NCBI RefSeq assembly: GCF_003730195.1
Contig: NZ_QWGG01000003.1
Coordinates: forward strand, 62,001 to 126,000
Direction of reading: 5' to 3'
From: Halosimplex salinum
GTDB taxonomy: Archaea; Halobacteriota; Halobacteria; Halobacteriales; Haloarculaceae
Length of the DNA: 64,000 nucleotides
Shown in pieces: positions 1 to 8,509 of this stretch; positions within the stretch are counted from its first letter, which is position 1, and each line of letters opens with the position of its first letter. Below the pieces are notes generated by a model that saw nothing but the letters and a program-made list of their open reading frames with translations, was not told the DNA's origin and did no database searches. Made by a program: the position numbers and the translations under genes.

Positions 1-219
1 ACGACCGCGTTTCTCCGTTCTCCGAAGTCGCCCTCGTTCAGCCCCAGCCGACTGGCATAAATCGAATGTCGCGATATGAAATCAGCACCGCGGCGGGAAC
101 CGGAGCCTGCGCTACGGGCGGTCGAAACGTCTGGATTCCCCAGGAAGAATCGGCGAGCGCGCCCTCGAACCGGCAGATTCCGACCGATCGAACGGCGAGG
201 CCGTTCGTGACGGGAGCGG
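1..219. other. Left edge, no supported gene
   Basis: This stretch lies downstream of the cbiA stop. Short open frames exist on both strands, but their arginine- and proline-rich translations look like GC-rich shadow frames. I recognise no protein, RNA or repeat in it. Confidence 0.5.
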
Positions 220-1545
220 CTACAGCGCGTCGAGGAAGGCGTCGACGGCGCCGCTCTCGGGGTGGCAGTGGCAGTAGGTGCCCAGCGTCCGGTACTCGGT
301 GAGGCCGTCCCGACTGTCGGCGATGCCGTCGCCGCGTTCCACGTCGAAGGCGAAGCGGGCGTCGGAAGCGGGGTCGGCTATGGAGTAGTGGAACTCGTGG
401 CCCCGCCGCGTTTCGCCGGTGTCCGCGGTGAGCGTGTCCGCCGTCGCGACGAGTTCGACGTGGTCGAGCGCCTGGTACCGGTCGTGCATCTGCACGTCCG
501 CGGGGAGGACACCGGCCATCTCGTGCGTGTCGCCGTCGACAGTCGTGAGCGACTCCGAGAGCGCCATCAGCCCGCCGCACTCCCCGAGGACGGGGAGGCC
601 GTCGGCGGCGCGGTCGGCGAGAGTGTCGAGCGCCGGGCTCTCCGCGAGCGCGGCGGCGTGGCGCTCTGGATACCCGCCGGGGAGGTAGACGCCGTCGCAG
701 TCGGGCAGGTCCTCGCCGTTCGCGGGTTCGAAGGTGACGAGTTCACCCCGGTCGCGGACCCGTTCGAGCGTCGCCGGGTAGACGAAACAGAACGCCTCGT
801 CGCGCGCGACGGCGATCCGGGGGCGAGCGGAGTCCTCGGTCGTAGTTCGTCCGGGCGCCTGCTCCGCGGAGTCCGGTTCCGGCTCTGGCGGCGTCCGAGC
901 CACCTCACGCAGACGATCCGTCCGGAGGTGTTCGGCTGCGGCGTCCAGCGCCTCGGCGTCGATCGGCGCCTCCTCGCCCATGTGGAGACCGAGGTGACGG
1001 TCGGGGATCGCCAGGTCGTCGCTGGGCGGGATCCGGCCGAAGTAGGTCATCCCCTCCGGGAGCGCGCCGCGGATCCCCTCGGCGTGGCGGCCGCCGTGGG
1101 CGCGCTGGGCGACGACGCCCGCCACGTCGACGTCCCGGCCAGCGGTTCGAGCGTACTCCCGGAAACCTAGCGCCGTCGCGGCGACGCTCTCCATCCCGGC
1201 GCTGGCGTCGACGACGAGCACGACGGGGAGGTCGAGCGTCTCGGCGACCATCGCGGTGCTGGAGCCGTCGCCGTCGTAGAGACCCATGACGCCCTCGACG
1301 ACGCAGATGTCGCCGTCACCGCGGTGGTAGTTGCGACGCAGACCGTCGGGGCCCTGCAACCAGCGGTCGAGCGTTCGGGAGGGGCGCCCCGCGACGCGTT
1401 CGTGGTGGCTCGGGTCGATGAAGTCAGGGCCGGCCTTCGCCGGCTGGACGGCGATCCCCTCCCGGTCGAGCGCCCGGACGGTCGCGAGCGTCGCCACGGT
1501 CTTCCCGACGCCCGAACTCGTCCCGCCGAGGACGAACCCATTCAC
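220..1545 (-). CDS. cbiA: Cobyrinate a,c-diamide synthase CbiA
   Basis: The enzyme amidates the a and c carboxylates of (cobalt-)cobyrinate using ATP and glutamine, a middle step of cobalamin ring synthesis in the cytoplasm. The 441-residue length fits the family. The N-terminal half is a P-loop amidoligase domain with GGTSSGVGKT at residues 7-16. The C-terminal half is a class I glutaminase domain with the nucleophile elbow GECGG (Cys323) and a terminal HCHPE segment (His426/His428). The ATG overlaps the upstream cbiE stop by four bases (ATGA), so the two are probably co-translated. A Pro/Glu/Asp-rich linker of about 25 residues separates the domains, as is common in haloarchaeal proteins. 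Confidence 0.95.
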   Translation of the reverse strand: MNGFVLGGTSSGVGKTVATLATVRALDREGIAVQPAKAGPDFIDPSHHERVAGRPSRTLDRWLQGPDGLRRNYHRGDGDICVVEGVMGLYDGDGSSTAMVAETLDLPVVLVVDASAGMESVAATALGFREYARTAGRDVDVAGVVAQRAHGGRHAEGIRGALPEGMTYFGRIPPSDDLAIPDRHLGLHMGEEAPIDAEALDAAAEHLRTDRLREVARTPPEPEPDSAEQAPGRTTTEDSARPRIAVARDEAFCFVYPATLERVRDRGELVTFEPANGEDLPDCDGVYLPGGYPERHAAALAESPALDTLADRAADGLPVLGECGGLMALSESLTTVDGDTHEMAGVLPADVQMHDRYQALDHVELVATADTLTADTGETRRGHEFHYSIADPASDARFAFDVERGDGIADSRDGLTEYRTLGTYCHCHPESGAVDAFLDAL

Positions 1546-2384
1546 GAGCCCTCTCCTCGCGAGTCCGCCCCTCCCGAGCCGCCTCCTCCCGAGTCTGCCG
1601 TCTCCGCCCGGACGACGAGCACCGAGAGGTCGGAGAACGGCGTCTCGTCCGGGCCGGAGCCGCCCGCGTGAGTCGCCAGTTCTCCGAGAGACGTCCGCGT
1701 GACGGCCTCGTCGTCGTGCGTCAGTCGCTCGTACACCAGCGCGGTCAGCGAGTCGCTCGCGCCGGCATCGAGCAGGTCGGCGGCGACGTCACCGGGCATC
1801 ACGTCGTAGGGTCGCGGGAGGACGAGCAGGTGACGCTCGCCGGCGTCCGCGCGGAGGCGTTCGCGGTCGGCGGCGAGGTCGCCGCGCTTGTGGAGCGTGA
1901 CGAACGTCGAGTCCTCCATAGGAGTCCGAGCGCGACTGGCCGCGATCTGGAGCGAGGAGATGCCCGGGATCACACGGACCGGTCGGTCGACCGCTCGCTC
2001 GACGCGGCCGAGGAACTGGTAGCCCGAGAAGTTCGGGTCGCCCATCAGGACCGCAGTGCCCGCGGCGCCGTCCGCGACCCGGTCCGCGAAGGCCCTTAGC
2101 GTCTCGCGCTCGTCGTCGTAGCCGCAGGCAAACGTCTCGCCGTCGACCCGTTCCGCGACGTAGTCGACGACGGTCTCGAACCCGACGACCGCGTCGGCCT
2201 CTCGGACGGTGCGCTCGCCCCGCGGTGTGAGGTACTCGAGGTTTCCGGGGCCGATGCCGACGGCGTAGAGCGGGCCGTCGGCCGACTGTTCGGGCGCCGC
2301 GGCCGCGACGGCCTCCGGCGGTCGGTCGTCGAAGTCGGATGCGTCTGTCACGTTGTCTCCGCTCACGGCCAGGGGCGGGTTCAC
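1542..2384 (-). CDS. cbiE: Cobalt-precorrin-7 C5-methyltransferase CbiE
   Basis: This is an SAM-dependent tetrapyrrole methyltransferase that acts in corrin ring synthesis. Visible family motifs are the N-terminal GIGPGNLEYLT (residues 43-53), MGDPNFSG (114-121) and PGISSLQ (140-146); the last, with LHKRGD nearby, points to CbiE rather than CbiF or CbiH. About 38 residues precede the conserved fold, so the true start could lie inside the annotated one. It overlaps cbiA. No further cobalamin gene lies upstream: the 5' side runs straight into a repeat-rich gap, so the operon may have been separated from its other members. CbiH is a less likely alternative. Confidence 0.87.
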   Translation of the reverse strand: MNPPLAVSGDNVTDASDFDDRPPEAVAAAAPEQSADGPLYAVGIGPGNLEYLTPRGERTVREADAVVGFETVVDYVAERVDGETFACGYDDERETLRAFADRVADGAAGTAVLMGDPNFSGYQFLGRVERAVDRPVRVIPGISSLQIAASRARTPMEDSTFVTLHKRGDLAADRERLRADAGERHLLVLPRPYDVMPGDVAADLLDAGASDSLTALVYERLTHDDEAVTRTSLGELATHAGGSGPDETPFSDLSVLVVRAETADSGGGGSGGADSRGEGS

Positions 2385-2484
2385 TGTTCCGGACGAGCGC
2401 GCCTTCGAGGGGGCACCACAGTTGGCCCGTCCGCGAGTGCTCGAATCGGCGCCGAGTAAGCCGGGTTACAGCCCGTTGGAGGAA

Positions 2485-3066
2485 TGCTGTGGCGCGCGCT
2501 CGAGCGCGCTTTCATGCGCGCGACGGAAGCCGCGCGAGGTCTTCGCGAGCCTGCGAGCGAAGGCTCGTCAGAGCTTGCTCTGACGGTGGATGAGGAGCGT
2601 CGTTCGAGAGAGCGAAGCTCTCTCGTGATCTCGAAAATCTTCGATTTTCGGTGACAGCGGAGCGAGCAGCGAGGGACCGACGGTCCCTCGGGCCATGCGG
2701 GCGACTCGCGGGTCGCCCGCAGACACCGCAATCGGTTGGGGAGGCGTGTGGCCGTCTGCGGCGCCGTGCGGGGCGGTCGCGGTTCCTGGCGTCCTGACGA
2801 GCGGAGCGAGTCAGGGCTCGGAAGACGAACGGAGTGAGTCTTCCGGTGGACTGAAAGGGCGAGACGCGCTCGCGCCGAACGGGGAGTCGCTGGGCTGGCC
2901 CTATCCGAGTGAGCGCCGAGTGGTGCGACCGCAGGGAGCACCACGACGCGAACGAGGATATCCAGCCCAGCGACCGCGAGCGGGTCGAGGGCTTTCAGCG
3001 CTGGCTGTCTCCTGCGGTAGCGACGACTGCTAGCGAGCCGGCCGAGGGCTTTCAGCGCAGGCTGTC
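2485..3066 (+). repeat. Dispersed composite repeat, copy A
   Basis: This copy shares ordered landmarks with 10584-10822 (inverted) and 42251-42525. They are GCTGTGGCGCGCGCT, CGGTTGGGGAGG, GTCTGCGG, CTGACGAGCGGAGCGAGTCA, GGACTGAAAGGGCGAG and GGGCTTTCAGCGCTGGCTGTC-like tails. It is longer than copy B because two blocks have been added. One of about 190 bp is packed with perfect palindromes, including 2605-2625 and 2671-2689. The other, of about 115 bp, precedes the tail. The tail itself is doubled (about 2986-3009 and 3043-3066). The long reading frames crossing it are not coding-like. Confidence 0.85.
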
Positions 3067-3130
3067 GGAGCAGCCCGAAACGACGCCTGGCGAGCGTGCC
3101 GAAGCCGTCCGGCACACACCCACACCTGCA

Positions 3131-3137
3131 CTAAAAA
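3131..3137 (-). terminator. T-tract after the GNAT gene
   Basis: On the minus strand a run of five T follows directly after the acetyltransferase stop codon, the usual form of an archaeal terminator. Confidence 0.45.
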
Positions 3138-3545
3138 CTACTCCCCGGGCAGAAACATCGCCTTCGAGACGGGAGCGGTCCGCTCGAACCCCCACTGCTC
3201 GTAGAAGCCGTCGACGTCCGCCATCAGGTTCACGTACGCGGTCTCCGGAGCCTCGTCTTCGATGTAGCTCATCAGCGCGTCCATCATCCGGGATCCCAGA
3301 CCCCGGCCCTGATGGTCGGGGTGGACGACCATGTCGCAGATGTGGTAGACCGAGCCGCCGTCGCCGACGATTCGGGCCATCCCGACGGTCTCACCCGCCC
3401 CCGTCTCGACCATCGAGACGCCGTACATCGTGTTCGGCAGGCCGCGGCGGGCCGCTTCGAGCGACCGGGGGCTCATGTCGGCGGCGTCACGGAGGGCGAC
3501 GAACGTCTCCGGGTCGGGAACGGACTCGCGGAGTTCGTACTCCAT
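3138..3545 (-). CDS. GNAT family N-acetyltransferase
   Basis: A 135-residue GNAT-fold acyl-CoA N-acyltransferase of unknown substrate. The acetyl-CoA binding motif A is clear (VVHPDHQGRGLGSRMM), followed by FYEQWGFERT, the typical beta6-alpha4 element. I start it at the ATG that opens MEYELRESVPDPE. The frame stays open upstream, but that extension has no GNAT similarity and a proline/glycine-rich look. It stands alone between repeat copy A and a small plus-strand gene, and a T-tract lies right behind its stop. Confidence 0.88.
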   Translation of the reverse strand: MEYELRESVPDPETFVALRDAADMSPRSLEAARRGLPNTMYGVSMVETGAGETVGMARIVGDGGSVYHICDMVVHPDHQGRGLGSRMMDALMSYIEDEAPETAYVNLMADVDGFYEQWGFERTAPVSKAMFLPGE

Positions 3546-3679
3546 ACGGAGAGGGAAGGCGGGAGAGGGATAAACGCCGGCGGTCTCGTGGTCGGACGCG
3601 CCGATGGGTCGGGCCGGTCCCGATTCTCCGACACGCTGTTCCCGAAAGAGCAAAGCCGGTCCTGACAGAGAACGTGAGC

Positions 3680-3862
3680 ATGATCCCGCTTCAGGGCGGC
3701 GGTCCGGAGCTGCTGACGGTGTTATTCTTCTGGATCGTCGTGTCGGTTCCGTTGTTCCTCGGCGTCGTAGTCTTACTCAACAGGGCCACGTCGGACGACC
3801 GCGGCGAGGAGATCGCGGAGCTACGACGGCGAGTAGACGAACTCGAGTCCGAGCGGGACTGA
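3680..3862 (+). CDS. Small membrane protein with charged C-terminal helix
   Basis: A 60-residue protein. One hydrophobic segment (about residues 11-33) is followed by a polar, heptad-like helix ending ELRRRVDELESERD, likely a short cytoplasmic coiled coil. The pattern is one membrane span plus a coiled-coil tail. The ATG is chosen because the longer open frame upstream overlaps the divergent GNAT gene and reads as arginine-rich shadow. I do not recognise a named family. Confidence 0.65.
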   Translation: MIPLQGGGPELLTVLFFWIVVSVPLFLGVVVLLNRATSDDRGEEIAELRRRVDELESERD

Positions 3863-4042
3863 CCGCCCGTGGAACTCGCGATCTGTCGCGACAGTCGATC
3901 CAAGGACCGGCGACAAACAGAATCGTCCACTCGAACGCAAACTAGATCGAACGTCCAGCAGTTTCGGCCCACAATCGCATATACAGCAGTTTTTGAGTCA
4001 CTCGGATGCTCACAAAGTCGACGCTTTTTCTACCTCCGTCCA

Positions 4043-4291
4043 GTGGATGTAGTAGTGGAGATCGCTTTCTCAATCGTCTCGGCGGTCGCCGAACGCGAGT
4101 CGGTCAGTCCCACCGATCTCCCGCCGCTGTACACTGCCGTCGACCCCGACACGCTCGAGATGTTCGTCGAGTCACCGCTGACCGAGGCGGTCTCGGTCGA
4201 GTTCGACTACTGCGGGTACACCGTCGACGTGTCGGGAGCGCGGACCGTCGAGGTGTGTGAATTCGACCGCGTTCGAACTCACAGCGCGTGA
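4043..4291 (+). CDS. HalOD1 output domain protein
   Basis: About 82 residues matching the haloarchaeal HalOD1 output domain. VVEIAFSIVSAVAERESVSP is followed by the hallmark LPPLYTAVDPDTLEMFV and a beta-hairpin ending VDVSGARTVEV. Such single-domain proteins are thought to be outputs of haloarchaeal signalling, but their biochemical role is unknown. The start is uncertain. I prefer the GTG at 4043 (VDVVVEIAF) because the frame upstream to 3869 looks non-coding and the family is usually 80-100 residues. An AT-rich stretch lies about 50 bp upstream. Confidence 0.75.
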   Translation: MDVVVEIAFSIVSAVAERESVSPTDLPPLYTAVDPDTLEMFVESPLTEAVSVEFDYCGYTVDVSGARTVEVCEFDRVRTHSA

Positions 4292-4392
4292 GTCGGGCCG
4301 CGGACGAACAGGTCCCTGCGTCGACCGACCCCTGACCGCCGAGTGCTCCACCGAGCCACGCGTCGACAGGGGGAATCACGCCAGTAGCGCGT

Positions 4393-6210
4393 TCAGAGTC
4401 GGTCCGCGAGCGTCTGTGCGGTCTTCGCGCCGACGCCGTCGACCCGTTCCAGTTCGTCCCGTGAGGCCGAGCGGACGTTCTCGACGCTCCCGAACCGGCG
4501 GAGGAGTCGCTTGCGGGTCTGGGGACCGACTCCGTCGAGGTCGTCCAGGACCGTGGACACCTCGTCGCGCAGGGTCTGGTGGTACTGCACGGCGAAGCGG
4601 TGGGCCTCGTCGCGGACGCGCTGGAGGAGGTGCAGGTGCGAGGCGTCGTCGTCCCAGTCGTGGACGCGCGCGGGCGTGACGACCAGTTCCTCGTCCTTCG
4701 CCAGCGCGACGACCGGCACGTCCCACCCCGCTTCGGCGAGCGCGTCCCTGGCCGCGCCGAGCTGTCCCTCGCCGCCGTCGATCAGGAGGAGGTCTGGGTC
4801 GGGACGCTCGTCACGGCCCTCGACGGCGCGGTCGGCGCGCCAGCGGACCAGCGACCGCATGTTCGCGTAGTCGTCGTTGGTGTCGTCGAGTTTCTTCCGC
4901 CGGTAGTCCGACTTCTCGGGGCTCCCGTCCACGAACGTCACGTCGCTCCCCACGGCGGATTTCCCCTGGGCGTGGCTCACGTCGAACCCCTCGATGCGAC
5001 TCACTCGCGAGTCCAGGCCGAGCGCCTCGGCGAGCGCGCGGCCCTCGTCGTCCCGGCGGTCCCGGCTGCGGGCGTTCTTCAGTGCGAGGTCCACGAGCGT
5101 CGACTCGCGGCCCGTGCCGGGGACGCGCAGGCCGACGCCCTCGCGCTCCAGCCAGTCGGCCAGGTCGGGGTCGTCGGGGTGGTCCGAACACAGGATCGCG
5201 TCGGGGAGGTCGCGTTCGGCGTAGTACTGGGCGATGAAGGCCGCGAGCACCGCGCCGGAGCGCTCGCCCTCGGGCGCGTCCAGCGTGTGGCGGTCGCGGT
5301 CGACGAGTTTGCCGTCCTCGCTGTGGAGGCGGGCCACGGTGGCCGTCTCGCCCTCGACGGCGACGCCGAGCACGTCGATCACCCGCTCGCGCTCGCGGTC
5401 GGAGTCCTCGTGGCGCCCTTCGCTGGCGACGGCGTCGCCGGCCTCACCGTGGATCGCTTCGACGGCGTCTAGCCGGTCGCGGAGGTTCGCCGCCCGCTCG
5501 AACTGCTGGTCGCCCGCCGCCGCCTCCATCTCCCGACGGATCGGGTCGGCGAGCGCCCCGGTTTCGCCCTCGAAGAAGCGCTCGACGGCCTCGACGTCCC
5601 CGAGATACGCCTCGGTGTCGACGTCCGTCTCGGCGACGCACGGGCCCGAGCAGAGGCCGATGTCGTGGTCGAGACACGGCCGGTCCCGGTTGGCGAACTT
5701 GTGGTCCGAACAGCCCCTGAGACCGTAGGTCTCGCGGGCGGCCTTGAGCACCGTCTCCAGGCGGCCCTTGTCGGTGAAGGGACCGAAGACGGTGGCGCCG
5801 GGGTCGGGGTCGCGCGTGATCTCGATCCGGGGGAACTCGTGGTCGGTCAACTGGACGAGCGGGTAGGACTTGTCGTCTTTCAGGCGGACGTTGTACCGCG
5901 GCCGGTGGCGTTTGATGAGGTTCGCCTCGAGGAGCAGGGCTTGCGTCTCCGTGTCCGTGACGGCCACGTCGACGGACTCGGCCTCGCGGACCATCCGCCT
6001 GATGCGCTCGCTCCGCGGGTCGGCGTAGGAGCGCACCCGACTCCGCAGGTCAACCGCCTTCCCCACGTAGAGGACGCGCTCGTACGAGTCTGCGGCGTGC
6101 CGCTCCCCGTCGGTGTCGTCCCGTCCCCGCGACCGCCGGGCGAGGAACTGGTAGACGCCGGGCTCGGCGGGCAGGTCGGCCACGCGCTCCCGGACCGCGT
6201 CGGGATCCAT
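4393..6210 (-). CDS. uvrC: UvrABC system protein C (excinuclease subunit)
   Basis: The subunit that makes both incisions in nucleotide excision repair together with UvrB. The 605 residues fit the family. An N-terminal GIY-YIG nuclease domain (PGVYQF and [13 protein letters not shown]) contains an acidic, arginine-rich insertion of about 20 residues. A UVR motif follows near residues 215-245 for UvrB contact. The RNase H-like second nuclease comes next, with [14 protein letters not shown] and [10 protein letters not shown]. Two helix-hairpin-helix units close the protein ([25 protein letters not shown]). No uvrA or uvrB is in the window. Confidence 0.97.
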   Translation of the reverse strand: MDPDAVRERVADLPAEPGVYQFLARRSRGRDDTDGERHAADSYERVLYVGKAVDLRSRVRSYADPRSERIRRMVREAESVDVAVTDTETQALLLEANLIKRHRPRYNVRLKDDKSYPLVQLTDHEFPRIEITRDPDPGATVFGPFTDKGRLETVLKAARETYGLRGCSDHKFANRDRPCLDHDIGLCSGPCVAETDVDTEAYLGDVEAVERFFEGETGALADPIRREMEAAAGDQQFERAANLRDRLDAVEAIHGEAGDAVASEGRHEDSDRERERVIDVLGVAVEGETATVARLHSEDGKLVDRDRHTLDAPEGERSGAVLAAFIAQYYAERDLPDAILCSDHPDDPDLADWLEREGVGLRVPGTGRESTLVDLALKNARSRDRRDDEGRALAEALGLDSRVSRIEGFDVSHAQGKSAVGSDVTFVDGSPEKSDYRRKKLDDTNDDYANMRSLVRWRADRAVEGRDERPDPDLLLIDGGEGQLGAARDALAEAGWDVPVVALAKDEELVVTPARVHDWDDDASHLHLLQRVRDEAHRFAVQYHQTLRDEVSTVLDDLDGVGPQTRKRLLRRFGSVENVRSASRDELERVDGVGAKTAQTLADRL

Positions 6211-6270
6211 CGCTCAGTGGTAGCGACTCGGCGAATTTGAACCCTGCGTCCGCGGGTCGACCGCACCGCG

Positions 6271-7281
6271 TCACCGCCCGAACTCGAACCCGCCCGTTCC
6301 CCGGTCAGGGTCCCCCTCCTCCGCGCCACTCTCGTCGGGCCCCTCGACGACCTCGTCGACCGTCTCCGAGAAGTCGGTCCGGCTGGTCTCGCGGACGGCC
6401 CGCTCCACGTCTTCGAGGACCTCCTCTTCGTTCACTTCCTCGTTCGCCGGACCCACACCGTCGCGTTCGCTCGCCGTCGGCTCCCGCCCGTCGACGATGC
6501 CGCCGCTCCTGACCGCGCCGGAATCGGCGGCCAGCGGGTCCGAATCACCTGTCTCCGCGTCGGAAGGCGACGCTACCGGGTCGCCCGCTTCGCCCGGTGT
6601 TTCGCTGACGCCCGCATCGGCGAGGTCGCCGGATTCCGACTCGACGGTGGCGCCGGTGCCGAACAGTGCGGCCTGCAGGTCCGCGACGGCGCCGTCGAGG
6701 GTCGCGTCCGACGCCGGGACGCGGATCGCCTCGTCGTCGCCGGCGACGTCCACGACCAGCACGCTGTCGCGGGTCAGCAGGTACACGCCGAAGACGAAGA
6801 CGGCGAAGAGGACGAGCAGCGCGCCGATCAGCCGGGCGAACTCGTCGAGGCGTGCGACGAGGCCGAGGAAGCGCTGGAGCAGGCCGAGCACGCCGCCGAT
6901 CCCGAGTCGCCCGGTCGCTTCGCTACTCGAGAAGACGTCCGTCGGGACGAACGACTCGAAGTCGAGGAAGACGCCGACTGCGAGGAGGATGGCACCGTAG
7001 AGGAACGTGCGTCCGCCCTGCCAGAGGAGGTTGCGCTCGCCCTCGTGGCCGGCGCGCACGTCGGCGACGTTCGGCAGGTCGACGTCGCGATAGTTCTCCC
7101 CGCCGCTCTCCGGCGTGAACGCCAGCAGGCGGTGAGAGGTGACGACGACCCGATTCCCGTCCTCCAGGTCGACCCGCTGTTCGACCGATTCACCGTCGAA
7201 CAGCAGGTCTTCGGCAGATCCGGCCCACGCCCGTCCCCCGCGCCCCCGAACGCGGTCGAACCACCGGGCGAGCCAGGACAT
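6271..7281 (-). CDS. Haloarchaeal membrane protein, PH-like N-terminus
   Basis: A 336-residue protein I cannot name. The N-terminus (about 25-80) has a short beta-rich stretch with VVVTSHRLLAFTPES, which resembles bacterial PH-like domains. Two hydrophobic segments follow, near residues 98-115 and 148-170, then a soluble part with DSVLVVDVAGDDEAIRVP. The last 120 residues are Asp/Glu/Ser-rich and probably disordered. It ends 60 bp upstream of the uvrC start on the same strand. Co-transcription with uvrC is possible but not shown. Confidence 0.7.
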   Translation of the reverse strand: MSWLARWFDRVRGRGGRAWAGSAEDLLFDGESVEQRVDLEDGNRVVVTSHRLLAFTPESGGENYRDVDLPNVADVRAGHEGERNLLWQGGRTFLYGAILLAVGVFLDFESFVPTDVFSSSEATGRLGIGGVLGLLQRFLGLVARLDEFARLIGALLVLFAVFVFGVYLLTRDSVLVVDVAGDDEAIRVPASDATLDGAVADLQAALFGTGATVESESGDLADAGVSETPGEAGDPVASPSDAETGDSDPLAADSGAVRSGGIVDGREPTASERDGVGPANEEVNEEEVLEDVERAVRETSRTDFSETVDEVVEGPDESGAEEGDPDRGTGGFEFGR

Positions 7282-7399
7282 ACTCGTAGGAGGCAGTCAC
7301 ACCGTCTTAAATCGTGCGCCGGTGGGCACGGCGGCCCGCGGAGCCGGGACCGAGAGTAAGCCCCACATAACAAACTCCCCGACCGGGCGAACCCGAGAC

Positions 7400-8089
7400 G
7401 TGCGCGCCCTCGACCGGTTCCGGACGGAGCGGTTCGCGGTGCTGTACCGATGGGTGCTCGTCCTGGTGGTCACGGGGGTCGAAGTGGCCGTGCTGGGGGT
7501 CTGGCTCGCGCTGTTCGACGGCGCGGACCCCCTCTCGCGCTCCGTGGGCGTCGGGGTCGTCGTCCTGCTCGTCGGCCTGCAGGTGTCGCAGTTTCTCACC
7601 GACCTTGCCGTCAACGGGACCGCCGTCGGGTTTCCGCTCGGCGGGACGCTAGCGGTCAGCGTCAGCGAGACCGTCCTCTGGGTCGGGTGGTTCGCGGTCG
7701 TCACCGCCCTCGGCGGGCTCCGCGGCGCGTTCGTCGGCGGCGTCGCCTTCGCCGTCGCGCTCGCTGTCCAGCACACCGTCGAGACCAACGCCCTCCGCGG
7801 CGCCCCGCTCACCGAGCGCCTGTTCGACCCCCAGACCGTCGGCTACAGCCTCCTCACGGCGACCGCGGCGGGTGTCTGGTTCGCGCTGAACACGCGCGTC
7901 GAGGGAGCCGAACCCGCCGTCGACCTCGTCTCGAGCGTCGGGCTCGCGCCTGCCACGGTCGGCGGGGTCGTGCTCGCGACGGGGCTGCTGGTCGAACACG
8001 CGATGGGCGTCGTGGTCGCCCGTCGCGAACGCGACGAAGCGAGGACGCCGGCGCGACGCGGGTACCGGTCCGGGACGCGAGCGCGCTGA
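7400..8089 (+). CDS. Polytopic membrane protein of unknown function
   Basis: A 229-residue protein with about six hydrophobic spans and short loops, ending in a basic tail (RRERDEARTPARRGYRSG) that suggests a cytoplasmic C-terminus. I start it at the GTG giving VRALDRFRTERFAVLYRW. The frame is open far upstream but overlaps the divergent gene and has no coding character there. No family motif is recognised. It is divergent from the PH-like membrane protein gene, about 120 bp away. Confidence 0.68.
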   Translation: MRALDRFRTERFAVLYRWVLVLVVTGVEVAVLGVWLALFDGADPLSRSVGVGVVVLLVGLQVSQFLTDLAVNGTAVGFPLGGTLAVSVSETVLWVGWFAVVTALGGLRGAFVGGVAFAVALAVQHTVETNALRGAPLTERLFDPQTVGYSLLTATAAGVWFALNTRVEGAEPAVDLVSSVGLAPATVGGVVLATGLLVEHAMGVVVARRERDEARTPARRGYRSGTRAR

Positions 8090-8162
8090 GCGGTGTCGGG
8101 ACCGGTCCACGCCCCCGGTCTCGACCGCTGGCTACAAGCACGCGGGGGACCCACGGGGTGGT

Positions 8163-8429
8163 ATGAGCGACGACAGCGTCAGGTGCTGGCTGGTCGACCG
8201 CCAGTCCCGCGACGAGAACCTCGTCACGCTGGTGTACGCGACGCCCGACGGCGAGCGCCAGGTCACGAAACAGCTCTCCTTCCAGTTGCTCTCGCGGAAG
8301 CCGACCACCGCCGCCATCGACGTCGAACCCGACCGGCTGGAGCCGACGGCCGACCCCGACGAGCGCGAGCGCTACGCGACGCAGGCCCAGTCGATGGCCG
8401 AGAAACACGACCCCGACGACGAGGTGTAG
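8163..8429 (+). CDS. Small conserved-looking haloarchaeal protein
   Basis: An 88-residue soluble acidic protein. The first half looks folded (CWLVDRQSRDENLVTLVYAT and RQVTKQLSFQLL). The second half is a charged helix rich in Asp and Glu. I do not recognise a characterised family. It precedes the ABC exporter operon by 80 bp on the same strand, but a promoter-like box lies in between, so it is probably a separate unit. Confidence 0.65.
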   Translation: MSDDSVRCWLVDRQSRDENLVTLVYATPDGERQVTKQLSFQLLSRKPTTAAIDVEPDRLEPTADPDERERYATQAQSMAEKHDPDDEV

Positions 8430-8469
8430 CCGGGCGCCGCCGCCGGGGACCCGTGCCGGTCGCTCGGAA

Positions 8470-8489
8470 CTTATGAAAACCTATACATG
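8470..8489 (+). promoter_or_regulatory. Promoter region of the ABC exporter operon
   Basis: An AT-rich block, CTTATGAAAACCTATACATG, stands in otherwise GC-rich DNA 21-40 bases before the ATG of the ATPase gene. This is the right place for a haloarchaeal TATA element with a short or absent leader. Confidence 0.5.
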
Positions 8490-8509
8490 AGGGCGAGAAA
8501 GCCCCGCCC

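Noticed and set aside
66-302. A short plus-strand frame at the left edge starting MSRYEIS
   Set aside because: It runs into the antisense of cbiA with an arginine-rich translation; nothing supports it as a gene.
2385-2484. Cobalamin riboswitch before cbiE
   Set aside because: I looked for the conserved B12-box pattern and saw no convincing match.
2381-3115. A 244-codon open frame on the minus strand across repeat copy A
   Set aside because: It is made of repeat blocks and palindromes; its translation is Arg/Pro/Ser-rich with duplicated LKAL phrases and no protein-like pattern.
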